A DNA stretch of 8,085 bases from Modestobacter sp. (lineage in GTDB: Bacteria; Actinomycetota; Actinomycetes; Mycobacteriales; Geodermatophilaceae): the NCBI GenBank assembly GCA_025966175.1, contig JAOPVN010000294.1:1-8085 (forward strand), given 5' to 3'. The notes under the pieces were generated by a model. The model was given only the letters and a program-made list of their open reading frames with translations. It searched no databases and was not told the origin of the DNA. Shown here piece by piece: positions 1-4,821 of the stretch. Both the position numbers and the translations under genes were made by a program. Every line of letters starts with the position of its first letter. Position 1 is the first letter of the stretch.

Positions 1-105
1 GTCCCGCTGCAGTTGGGCGTCCAGGGAGCGGGGCAACAGCTCGGTGACCGCCAGCCAGGCGCGCCACGTGCGCTGCTGCTCCTCGTCCAGCCACTCCTGA
101 GCCAC
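1..105 (-). CDS. MarR-family transcriptional regulator, N-terminal fragment (runs off left edge)
   Basis: Only the first 35 codons are inside the window; the rest lies beyond position 1. The peptide begins (M)AQEWLDEEQQRTWRAWLAV and continues TELLPRSLDAQLQRD. A tryptophan-rich first helix (W5, W14, W17) followed by a leucine-rich helix ending in L..QL.RD is the usual opening of actinobacterial MarR proteins, dimeric winged-helix repressors that often respond to small phenolic ligands. Start choice: GTG at 105-103 lies six bases after a TACGGT -10-like hexamer, which fits a leaderless transcript. The only nearby upstream ATG (155-153) is out of frame. The gene points away from the fmdB-like gene at 483, so its operator, if local, should lie in 106-482. 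The family call rests on the N-terminal helices alone, since the DNA-binding helices are not visible. Confidence 0.7.
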   Translation of the reverse strand, partial: MAQEWLDEEQQRTWRAWLAVTELLPRSLDAQLQRD

Positions 106-111
106 GGCAGG

Positions 112-117
112 ACCGTA
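112..117 (-). promoter_or_regulatory. -10 element of a leaderless promoter for the MarR-type gene
   Basis: On the minus strand the hexamer TACGGT matches the actinobacterial TANNNT -10 pattern. It ends six bases before the GTG start at 105, and there is no Shine-Dalgarno sequence between them. This geometry is typical of leaderless actinobacterial mRNAs whose 5' end is the start codon. I found no convincing -35 hexamer at the usual spacing. The call is inferred from position and motif only. Confidence 0.45.
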
Positions 118-465
118 CCGGCCGCCCCGTGCCGCGCGGGTCGAGAGCGCTCATGGACGTTCGGGCGATCGGCCCCGCGTCAGGCGGCAGGCGGGCAGAC
201 CGGGCCAAGGCACGCAGGTGGCAACAGCCCGAGCGCGTAGCCGCACCCGACCCGTTCCCGGTCCCGGTCCCGGTCCCGTTCCATGGATCGTGCCGGCTCA
301 CGTCGCGGTCGAGCAGTCGGCCGGCAGCCCCGGCGGGCCGCTCGCACGCGCCTCTCGCGCGACGCAAACCTCACACTCGCCGGCAGGACGTGGACGGCGG
401 GTGGCCGGACGGCGCATCATTGGCAGTCGCCGGGCTCGAGTGCCAGCCCTGGCTCGAACAGCGAC
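118..465. other. Gene-free stretch between the MarR-type gene and the fmdB-like gene
   Basis: About 350 bases lie between the divergent MarR-type and fmdB-like starts. Open frames here give arginine/proline/alanine-rich peptides with no recognisable motif and no good ribosome-binding sites, so I call no gene. What is visible: a hexamer tandem repeat at 251-282, and two copies of GGCTCGA about 18 bases apart near 433-457 upstream of the fmdB-like gene. No tRNA or clear terminator was seen. The region must carry the fmdB promoter and may carry a MarR operator, but I could not single out either. Confidence 0.5.
251..282. repeat. Five-unit hexamer tandem repeat (CCCGKT)
   Basis: The run reads CCCGTT, three CCCGGT units, then CCCGTT and a trailing CC. 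The two outer units carry the same T variant, so the block is symmetrical in its unit order. It lies in the non-coding stretch ahead of the fmdB-like gene. It could be a simple slippage product; no function is implied by the sequence itself. Confidence 0.8.
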
Positions 466-471
466 GAGGAG
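466..471 (+). promoter_or_regulatory. Ribosome-binding site for the fmdB-like gene
   Basis: GAGGAG lies 11 bases before the GTG at 483. The spacing is a little long. Together with the FmdB signature MPTYQYAC starting exactly there, it fixes the start and rules out the longer open frame that begins at 129. Confidence 0.6.
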
Positions 472-482
472 CTCCCAGCACC

Positions 483-842
483 GTGCCCACCTACCAGTAC
501 GCCTGCACGAACCCCGAGACCAAGCACGAGTTCGAGGTCGTGCAGTCGTTCAGTGACCCCGCGGTGACAACCTGCCCCGAGTGCGGCGCTCCGGTGCGCA
601 AGGTCTACGGCTCGGTCGGCGTGGTCTTCAAGGGCTCCGGCTTCTACCGCACCGACAGCCGCAAGGCCGAGAGCTCCGCCACGCCGGCGGCGAGCAAGGA
701 GTCGTCCACCAGCTCGGGCAGCAAGGACTCGTCCAGCTCGGGCAGCAAGGACTCGTCCAGCTCGAGCAGCTCCTCGTCCACCGGGTCGGGCACGGGCGGC
801 TCCTCCACCGGATCGAGCACGGGCGGCAAGGCCGCCAACTGA
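483..842 (+). CDS. FmdB-family zinc-ribbon protein with serine-rich tail
   Basis: The 119-residue product opens MPTYQYAC and contains TCPECG (30-35), then VGVVFKGSGFYRTDSR (45-60). These are hallmarks of the FmdB/CxxC_CxxC_SSSS zinc-ribbon family, named after a putative regulator of formamidase genes and mostly of unknown function. Canonical members bind zinc with two CxxC pairs. Here the second pair (C31, C34) is intact, but the first has only C8, followed by TNPETKH where a second cysteine is expected; H15 could substitute. Residues 61-119 are a low-complexity Ser/Gly/Lys tail built partly from a tandem duplication. The GTG start is chosen from the conserved N-terminus and the upstream GAGGAG. 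The family is secure; the role is not known. A hairpin follows the stop, so the gene may be transcribed alone. Confidence 0.88.
   Translation: MPTYQYACTNPETKHEFEVVQSFSDPAVTTCPECGAPVRKVYGSVGVVFKGSGFYRTDSRKAESSATPAASKESSTSSGSKDSSSSGSKDSSSSSSSSSTGSGTGGSSTGSSTGGKAAN
711..758 (+). repeat. Two perfect 24-bp tandem copies inside the fmdB-like gene
   Basis: The unit AGCTCGGGCAGCAAGGACTC plus GTCC occurs twice back to back (711-734 and 735-758). A decayed third copy follows from 759, and a partial relative precedes it near 695-708. The unit length is a multiple of three, so it encodes repeated SSGSKDSS and keeps frame. It is a natural site for length variation of the tail by slippage or unequal recombination. 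Confidence 0.9.
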
Positions 843-850
843 CCCGGCAC

Positions 851-879
851 GGACGGCGGCGGCGCGCTGCCGCCCGTCC
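851..879 (+). terminator. Hairpin after the fmdB-like gene, possible terminator
   Basis: GGAC (851-854) pairs with GTCC (876-879), and GGCGGC (855-860) pairs with GCCGCC (869-874). One cytosine is bulged and the loop is 8 bases. It begins nine bases after the fmdB-like stop. No T-run follows, as is common for GC-rich actinobacterial terminators, so termination is likely but not shown. Confidence 0.45.
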
Positions 880-951
880 ACAGCGGGACGCTCGCTCCAC
901 ACCCCCGCGCTGAGCCGGGACGCCCACCGTGCCGCCGCCCAGGATCGTGGT

Positions 952-1602
952 GTGCCCCGTTTCCGCCGCCCCCGCTCGCCGGTGCACCTGTTCCGGCAGG
1001 TCGCCGCGGCGGTGCTCGCCTGCCTGGCGCTGGTCCTCGCCCTCCGGCCGCCCCTAACGGCCGTCGGCCCGACCACCGGCCCACCGGCTGTCCCGGTCGC
1101 GGTCGCCGCGACGGACCTCCCGGCCGGCACGGTGCTGACCGCCGGCGACCTGACCACCGCAACCCTCCCGGCCGCCGCCGCCCCGGCCGGCGCAGCGGCC
1201 GACCCGGGCCAGCTCACCGGCCAGGTGCTGGCCGCGCCGGTCCGGGCCGGTGAGGTCGTGACCGACGTCCGGGTGGTCGGCCCGGGGCTGTGGTCGCAGG
1301 TGCCCGAGGGCCAGGTCGCGGCACCGGTGCGGCTGGCCGACCTCGCGGTGGCCACGCTGCTGCGCGCCGGCGACCGGGTCGACGTGCTGGCGGCCGCCTC
1401 GGACGGGCGGACCCCGTCGGTCGAGGTGGTGGCCGAGAGCGCGCTGGTGCTCACCGTGCCGACGACGGCGGAGGCCGATCCGCCGTTGGGCGCGGCGGAC
1501 GGCACCGGGCTGCTCGTGCTCGCCGTCGCACCGGAGACAGCGCAGCGACTGGCTGCCGCCGGAGCCGGTGCCACGCTGACCGTTACGCTCGGCCGGCCGT
1601 GA
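952..1602 (+). CDS. SAF-domain protein, CpaB/RcpC-like, single membrane anchor
   Basis: The 216-residue product has a short basic N-terminus (RFRRPRSP), one hydrophobic segment at about 17-31, and a proline-rich linker. A SAF domain follows at about 46-107 (VPVAVAATDLPAGTVLTAGDL, then VLAAPVRAGEVVTDVRV). Residues 118-214 resemble the RcpC/CpaB second domain, with LRAGDRVDVLAA at 137-148. In Flp/Tad pilus systems such proteins work in the cell envelope in pilus assembly; SAF domains also occur in other carbohydrate- or pilus-binding proteins. No other pilus gene is in view, so this looks like the stand-alone actinobacterial form whose role is unsettled. The GTG start at 952 follows a weak AGGA. 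A nearby GTG at 947 is out of frame. Its stop is 45 bases before mscL, so co-transcription is possible. Confidence 0.82.
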   Translation: MPRFRRPRSPVHLFRQVAAAVLACLALVLALRPPLTAVGPTTGPPAVPVAVAATDLPAGTVLTAGDLTTATLPAAAAPAGAAADPGQLTGQVLAAPVRAGEVVTDVRVVGPGLWSQVPEGQVAAPVRLADLAVATLLRAGDRVDVLAAASDGRTPSVEVVAESALVLTVPTTAEADPPLGAADGTGLLVLAVAPETAQRLAAAGAGATLTVTLGRP

Positions 1603-1634
1603 TCATGGGGCTACAGGGCGTGGTCCCCACGACC

Positions 1635-1640
1635 GAGGGG
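1635..1640 (+). promoter_or_regulatory. Ribosome-binding site that fixes the TTG start of mscL
   Basis: GAGGGG lies seven bases before TTG at 1648. A small perfect inverted repeat, CGTGG/CCACG with a three-base loop, sits just upstream at 1619-1631. The next in-frame ATG falls far inside the protein, so TTG is the only start that keeps the conserved N-terminal helix. Confidence 0.6.
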
Positions 1641-1647
1641 TGCGGAG

Positions 1648-2106
1648 TTGCTCAAGAACGTCCTCAAGGGCTTCAAGGACTTCCTGCTGCGGGGGAACGT
1701 CGTCGAGCTGGCCGTGGCCGTGGTCATCGGCGCCGCGTTCACCGCCGTCGTCAGTTCGTTCACCGAGTCGTTCCTGCAGCCGCTCATCGGCCTGGTCGGC
1801 GGCGGCGGCGTCACCGGTGGGATGACGACCGTCAACGGCCAGCACTTCACCTGGGGCGACTTCATCAACCAGGTCATCACCTTCGTGCTGACCGCGGCGG
1901 TCATCTACTTCGTCGTCGTGCTGCCGATGAAGACGATCGCGGAACGGCGCAGGCGGGGCGAGGAGGCCGGGCCGTCCCAGCCCACCCAGGTCGAGCTGCT
2001 GGTGGAGATCCGTGACCTGCTGCGCGCCCAGCAGGGCCTGCCGCCGCTGCCGGACGAGGAGAGTGGCCGGCACGCCCACACCGGTGAGTTCCCGAGGCCG
2101 GTCTGA
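1648..2106 (+). CDS. mscL: Large-conductance mechanosensitive channel MscL
   Basis: MscL is a homopentameric inner-membrane channel that opens under high membrane tension and releases solutes during osmotic downshock. The 152-residue product shows the full layout. There is an amphipathic N-terminal helix (LKNVLKGFKDFLLRGN, 2-17) and the pore-lining first membrane helix (about 18-42, VVELAVAVVIGAAFTAVV with the G/A-rich packing face). A glycine-rich periplasmic loop (50-70) is followed by the second membrane helix (about 72-94, ending VVVLPMKTI), an arginine cluster (100-103) and a C-terminal bundle helix (112-128). The loop is short, as in other bacterial MscL, and the C-terminal tail is slightly longer than in the 136-residue E. 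coli protein. TTG is the start. The stop lies three bases from the tail of the opposing small gene at 2110, leaving no room for a separate terminator. Confidence 0.96.
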   Translation: MLKNVLKGFKDFLLRGNVVELAVAVVIGAAFTAVVSSFTESFLQPLIGLVGGGGVTGGMTTVNGQHFTWGDFINQVITFVLTAAVIYFVVVLPMKTIAERRRRGEEAGPSQPTQVELLVEIRDLLRAQQGLPPLPDEESGRHAHTGEFPRPV

Positions 2107-2109
2107 GGC

Positions 2110-2301
2110 TCAGTCGCTGCCCCAGTGCGGCGGGCGGTCCTCCAGGTAGCGGCGGTCGTCGTCGTCCGGATCGGTCAGCCGCTCGCCCCAGCCGATGTCG
2201 CTGTCGTCGGGCGCCCGTTCCGGACGGACGGCCGCCGGGGCGACGGAACGTCCACCGTCGTCCTGCCGCGGTTCCTCCACGGGCTGCACAGGTCCTGACA
2301 C
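2110..2301 (-). CDS. Small acidic hypothetical protein (63 aa) with conserved-looking C-terminus
   Basis: I cannot assign a function. The product is hydrophilic, has no cysteine and no membrane segment, and is probably cytosolic and largely disordered. Its C-terminal half carries DDSDIGWGERL (32-42) and DPDDDDRRYLEDRPPHWGSD (44-63). I recall similar IGWGE...DRPPHW tails in small uncharacterised proteins across actinobacteria, which is why I accept it as a gene. Start: GTG at 2301 lies seven bases after a TAGGCT hexamer, consistent with a leaderless start. In-frame GTGs at codons 5 and 8 are alternatives. It converges on mscL with a three-base gap. Confidence 0.68.
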   Translation of the reverse strand: MSGPVQPVEEPRQDDGGRSVAPAAVRPERAPDDSDIGWGERLTDPDDDDRRYLEDRPPHWGSD

Positions 2302-2308
2302 GCGCTCG

Positions 2309-2314
2309 AGCCTA
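2309..2314 (-). promoter_or_regulatory. -10 element of a leaderless promoter for the small acidic protein
   Basis: On the minus strand TAGGCT (TANNNT) ends seven bases before the GTG at 2301, with no Shine-Dalgarno in between. This repeats the arrangement seen ahead of the MarR-type gene. No clear -35 was found. Confidence 0.4.
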
Positions 2315-2342
2315 GGCGCGTCCGCGGGCGGGGAGACCGCAG

Positions 2343-2505
2343 GTGACCGCCAACATCCCCGCCGGCACCCGCGCTCGTCGTGCCGTGGCGGACGTTGGCC
2401 GGAGTCGTGCCGCTGGTGCTGAGCGTCGTCGCCGTCGTCGCGGTGGAGTCCTCGCTGCGCCGGCGTGAGCGGCTCGGCGAGGTGCTGCGGGTCGGCGGCG
2501 CCTGA
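2343..2505 (+). pseudogene. Frameshifted remnant, possibly the C-terminal membrane helix of an FtsX-type ABC permease
   Basis: From GTG 2343 one frame reads VTANIPAGT. Shifting frame at the C-run near 2367-2370 continues as (P)ALVVPWRTLAGVVPLVLSV and then VAVVAVESSLRRRERLGEVLRVGGA, stopping at TGA 2503-2505. A hydrophobic helix preceded by VPW and followed by a basic RRRERLGEVLR stretch resembles the last transmembrane helix and tail of FtsX-type permeases (lipoprotein-export or macrolide-efflux class). Nothing permease-like lies upstream, so this would be a decayed gene end, convergent with the ybaK-like gene. An alternative is an intact 41-residue single-helix membrane protein from GTG 2380, but that start lacks a good ribosome-binding site. 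The frameshift reading is my inference. Confidence 0.4.
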
Positions 2506-2514
2506 CCCGCGAGC

Positions 2515-3072
2515 TCAGCCGATCGGCTGGCCAAGACCCTCCAGGACCTCGGCCCCCGGCAGGGCCGCGAGGACCGCACCGGGGACGGCGAGCTTGCTGC
2601 CGCGGGTGCCCGAGCCGATCACCACCAGCTCGCTCGCGGCGACGGCGGCATCCACGAGGATCGGCCACGACGTCGGCAGTCCGACCGGGGTGATCCCGCC
2701 GTAGGCCATCCCGGACTCGGCGACGGCGACGTCCTGCGGCGCGAACGAGGCCTTGCGCGCGCCCAGGTGCCGCCGGACCAGCCCGTTGACGTCGGCCCGG
2801 GTGGTGGCCAGCACCAGGCAGGCAGCCATCGTGGTCTCCCCCGCCCGGCGTGCGGCGACCACGACGCTGTTCGCCGAGGCGGCCGCCGGCACCCCGTAGA
2901 CGTCGGTGAAGGCCGCGGTGTCGGCGGCGTCGTCGTCGATCACGGCCACCCAGGCGGGGCCGGCCAGCGTGGGGACGGCGGTGGCGACCGACTCGCCGAG
3001 CAGGTCCAGGTGCCGGTGCGCCGGCAGCCAGGTGAGCGTGCCGAGCTGCGGGGCGGTGTCGGGTGCGGCCAT
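2515..3072 (-). CDS. YbaK/EbsC-family aminoacyl-tRNA deacylase-like protein
   Basis: YbaK/ProX proteins hydrolyse mischarged aminoacyl-tRNAs (for example Cys-tRNA(Pro) or Ala-tRNA(Pro)) in trans in the cytosol. The 185-residue product has an N-terminal extension of about 60 residues. The domain follows, with ANSVVVAARRAGE (67-79), CLVLATTRADVNGLVRRHLG (85-104), ARKASFAPQD, the GGITP loop (125-129), WPILVD (136-141) and GSGTRGSKL (153-161). The order and these motifs match the family. The lysine that is catalytically important in E. coli YbaK sits in a K-x-L/V-V context; here that position appears to be N68, so the classical activity may be altered. I recall the same feature in other actinobacterial members. 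ATG start, with AGGGAC three bases upstream. It diverges from the VOC gene across about 90 bases. Confidence 0.85.
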   Translation of the reverse strand: MAAPDTAPQLGTLTWLPAHRHLDLLGESVATAVPTLAGPAWVAVIDDDAADTAAFTDVYGVPAAASANSVVVAARRAGETTMAACLVLATTRADVNGLVRRHLGARKASFAPQDVAVAESGMAYGGITPVGLPTSWPILVDAAVAASELVVIGSGTRGSKLAVPGAVLAALPGAEVLEGLGQPIG

Positions 3073-3161
3073 GTCCCTGATCGTGCGGCACGCCCCCGTG
3101 CTCCCGCCCGCTGGGTGGGCCTCGCTGGTCGGTGTCCGCCCCCCGGGAGAAGATGGCGGCC
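3073..3161. promoter_or_regulatory. Divergent intergenic region between the ybaK-like gene and the VOC-thioesterase-kinase operon
   Basis: These 89 bases should hold promoters for both directions. I see a purine-rich GGGAGAAG at 3145-3152 that can serve the VOC gene, but no clear -10/-35 pair on either strand. It is listed for its position only. Confidence 0.35.
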
Positions 3162-3521
3162 ATGATCGGTCAGCTGCACTCCGTGGTCATCGACGCCCCC
3201 GATGCGCACGCCCTGGCGACCTTCTACGCCGGTGTGCTGGGCATGGAGGTCAAGGGGGAGCCGGGTGACCGCTGGGTGGTGATCACCGGCGCCGGCTACC
3301 GGATCGCCTTCCAGCAGGCACCGGACCTTCAGCCACCCGACTGGCCCGATCCGAACCGGCCGCAGCAGTTCCACCTCGACATCCGGGTCGCCGACATCGA
3401 CGCCGCCGAGCCGCAGCTGCTCGAGCTGGGCGCCCGCCGGCTGCCCGGTGGGGGCGGCGACTTCCGGGTCTATGCCGACCCGGTGGGCCACCCGTTCTGC
3501 CTGGTCTGGGACGCCGCGTGA
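3162..3521 (+). CDS. VOC-superfamily (glyoxalase-like) protein
   Basis: The 119-residue protein has two beta-alpha-beta-beta-beta modules. The first begins IGQLHSVVIDAPDAHALATF (2-21) and YAGVLGMEV (22-30). The second has QFHLDIRVADIDAAE (69-83), LGARRL (89-94) and DFRVYADPVGHPFCLVW (100-116). This is the Glyoxalase_6-type pattern. H6 and H71 fit two of the usual metal ligands; the C-terminal glutamate ligand of true glyoxalases is replaced by C113, so metal binding and lactoylglutathione chemistry are doubtful. The substrate is unknown. The start is taken at ATG 3162, 11 bases after GGGAGA; ATG 3153 is in frame but almost abuts the purine run, and GTG 3132 is less likely. Its stop overlaps the next start by four bases (GTGA), which indicates translational coupling and a shared pathway. 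Confidence 0.85.
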   Translation: MIGQLHSVVIDAPDAHALATFYAGVLGMEVKGEPGDRWVVITGAGYRIAFQQAPDLQPPDWPDPNRPQQFHLDIRVADIDAAEPQLLELGARRLPGGGGDFRVYADPVGHPFCLVWDAA

Positions 3522-3931
3522 GCGGCCCGGTCGACCTGAACGCGGCGAGCGCCTTCGTCGCCGCGACCGGGCTGGAGCTGACCGAGGTCACCGGTGCCCG
3601 GGTGTCCGGGCACATCGAGGTCGGGCCGCAGCACCACACCCCCTGGGGCGTGGTGCACGGCGGCGTCTACTGCACGGTGGTGGAGTCCGCGGCCAGCGTC
3701 GGCGCGAGCACCGCGGTGGCCGAGCGCGGGCAGTTCGCCGTCGGGGTCAACAACAGCACGGACTTCCTCCGGCCGATGGTCGCCGGCCGGCTGGACGTCG
3801 TCGCCGAGCCGGTCCAGCAGGGGAAGACGCTGCAGCTCTGGCTGGTCACCCTGGCCCGCGCCGAGGACGGCAAGCTGGTCGCCCGCGGGCAGGTGCGGCT
3901 GCAGAACGTGCAGCTGCCCGGCGGCGTATGA
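3518..3931 (+). CDS. PaaI-type hotdog-fold acyl-CoA thioesterase
   Basis: PaaI-like proteins are small tetrameric hotdog-fold enzymes that hydrolyse acyl- or aryl-CoA thioesters in the cytosol. The 137-residue product has the family core: HHTPWGVVHGGVYCTVVESA (39-58) with the HGG turn at 47-49 and E56 on the following central helix. Next come GVNNSTDFLRP (76-86) and the edge strands RLDVVAEPVQQGKTLQLWLV (91-110) and GKLVARGQVRLQNV (118-131). The length is normal for the family. It starts at GTG inside the VOC stop (GTGA) and ends inside the ATG of the kinase gene (ATGA), so the three genes are tightly coupled. Catalytic identity as a hotdog thioesterase is likely; the acyl-CoA substrate (phenylacetyl-CoA, DHNA-CoA or other) cannot be told from sequence. 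No ring-cleavage or menaquinone gene is in view to help. Confidence 0.88.
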   Translation: MSGPVDLNAASAFVAATGLELTEVTGARVSGHIEVGPQHHTPWGVVHGGVYCTVVESAASVGASTAVAERGQFAVGVNNSTDFLRPMVAGRLDVVAEPVQQGKTLQLWLVTLARAEDGKLVARGQVRLQNVQLPGGV

Positions 3932-4821
3932 CCGACCGGGTCTCCCGGGCGGTGGCCGCGGCGGTCGCCGTGGCCCGCGCCCACGGGCTTCCCGTCGAGG
4001 ATCCGGTGCTGCTCAACGACGGGGCGAACGCCGTGGTGCACCTGCGTCCCGCGCCGGTGGTGGCCCGGGTGGCGACGACGACCCCGCTGCTGCGCCCGGC
4101 GATCACCCGGTCGCTCGGCCGAGAGGTGGCGCTGGCGACGGCGCTCACCGCGGCCGGCGCGGCCGTCGTCCCGCCGTCGGACCTGCTGCCGCCCGGCCCA
4201 CACGAGCACGACGGGCTGACCCTGTCGTTCTGGCGGTACGTCGCGTTCCTCCCCGAGCGCCCGACCGCGGCGGAGGCCGGGACGGCGCTGGGTGACCTGC
4301 ACGCCGTCCTGGCCGGCCTGCCGCCGCTGTGGGACGGATCAGCGCTGGACACCCCGCTGGACGACCTGACCGTCTTCGCCGAACGGGGCACCGCGCTGGG
4401 CGCCGACCCCGCCCTGGTCCAGCGGACCGCGGAGCTCGCCGCCCGGCTGCGGCCGCTGCTGACCGGGCCCGTCATGACGCTGCACGGGGACACCCACCCG
4501 GGCAACCTGCTGCGCACGGCCGGCGGGCTGGTGTGGGCCGACCTGGAGGACACCTCCCGCGGACCACGCGGCTGGGACCTGGCCTGCCTGCGGACCACCG
4601 TCCGCCTCGACGGCCGGGCGGCGATCGACGCCCTGCCGGAACCGATGAGCGAGGAGGAACTGGCGCCCTTCGTGTGGCTCCGGCGCCTGCACGTGGGGGC
4701 GTGGTGGGCCGTGCACGCGACGCGCGACCCGGCCGACCGGCCGGAGGCGGTCCAGCGGCTGACCGCCGGCGTCGAGGAGGTCAGCGCAGGCCTGGCGGGA
4801 CGGCCTCCGGGTCGAGGGTGA
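3928..4821 (+). CDS. APH-family phosphotransferase (aminoglycoside/choline kinase-like)
   Basis: The 297-residue protein has the APH kinase-like C-lobe. The catalytic loop is TLHGDTHPGNLLR (184-196, D188 as base, N193 as metal ligand). The metal-binding segment is VWADLEDTSRGPRGWDLACL (202-221), with D205 in the usual position and the conserved GP.xWDLA that follows. The N-lobe has NDGANAVVHLRP (30-41) and GREVAL (64-69). REV suggests the glutamate that would pair with a nucleotide-binding lysine, but I cannot point to a clear lysine (VVARV holds arginine). The family phosphorylates hydroxyls of aminoglycosides, choline, homoserine, fructosamine or other small molecules; the substrate here is unknown and it should not be read as a resistance gene. 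It begins in the ATGA overlap with the thioesterase. Its last 41 bases overlap the tail of the opposing gene at 4781. Confidence 0.85.
   Translation: MTDRVSRAVAAAVAVARAHGLPVEDPVLLNDGANAVVHLRPAPVVARVATTTPLLRPAITRSLGREVALATALTAAGAAVVPPSDLLPPGPHEHDGLTLSFWRYVAFLPERPTAAEAGTALGDLHAVLAGLPPLWDGSALDTPLDDLTVFAERGTALGADPALVQRTAELAARLRPLLTGPVMTLHGDTHPGNLLRTAGGLVWADLEDTSRGPRGWDLACLRTTVRLDGRAAIDALPEPMSEEELAPFVWLRRLHVGAWWAVHATRDPADRPEAVQRLTAGVEEVSAGLAGRPPGRG

Noticed and set aside
129..482. N-terminal extension of the FmdB-type protein by 118 residues
   Set aside because: The extension is low-complexity Arg/Pro/Ser without family similarity, while the conserved MPTYQYAC start coincides with GTG 483 and has GAGGAG upstream.
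417..1574. Minus-strand open frame of 385 codons with repeated ARAGRVLAARAG-like units
   Set aside because: It is antisense to the fmdB-like and SAF genes. The apparent protein repeat is simply the reverse complement of the fmdB 24-bp tandem repeat.
2312..3163. Minus-strand open frame of 283 codons over the ybaK-like region
   Set aside because: It is the wrong frame of the ybaK-like gene; its translation is Arg/Gly-rich with no family motif.
3928..4821. Kinase gene as an aminoglycoside resistance determinant
   Set aside because: Only the general APH fold motifs are present. The context is a chromosomal VOC-thioesterase operon with no mobile element, so resistance cannot be inferred.
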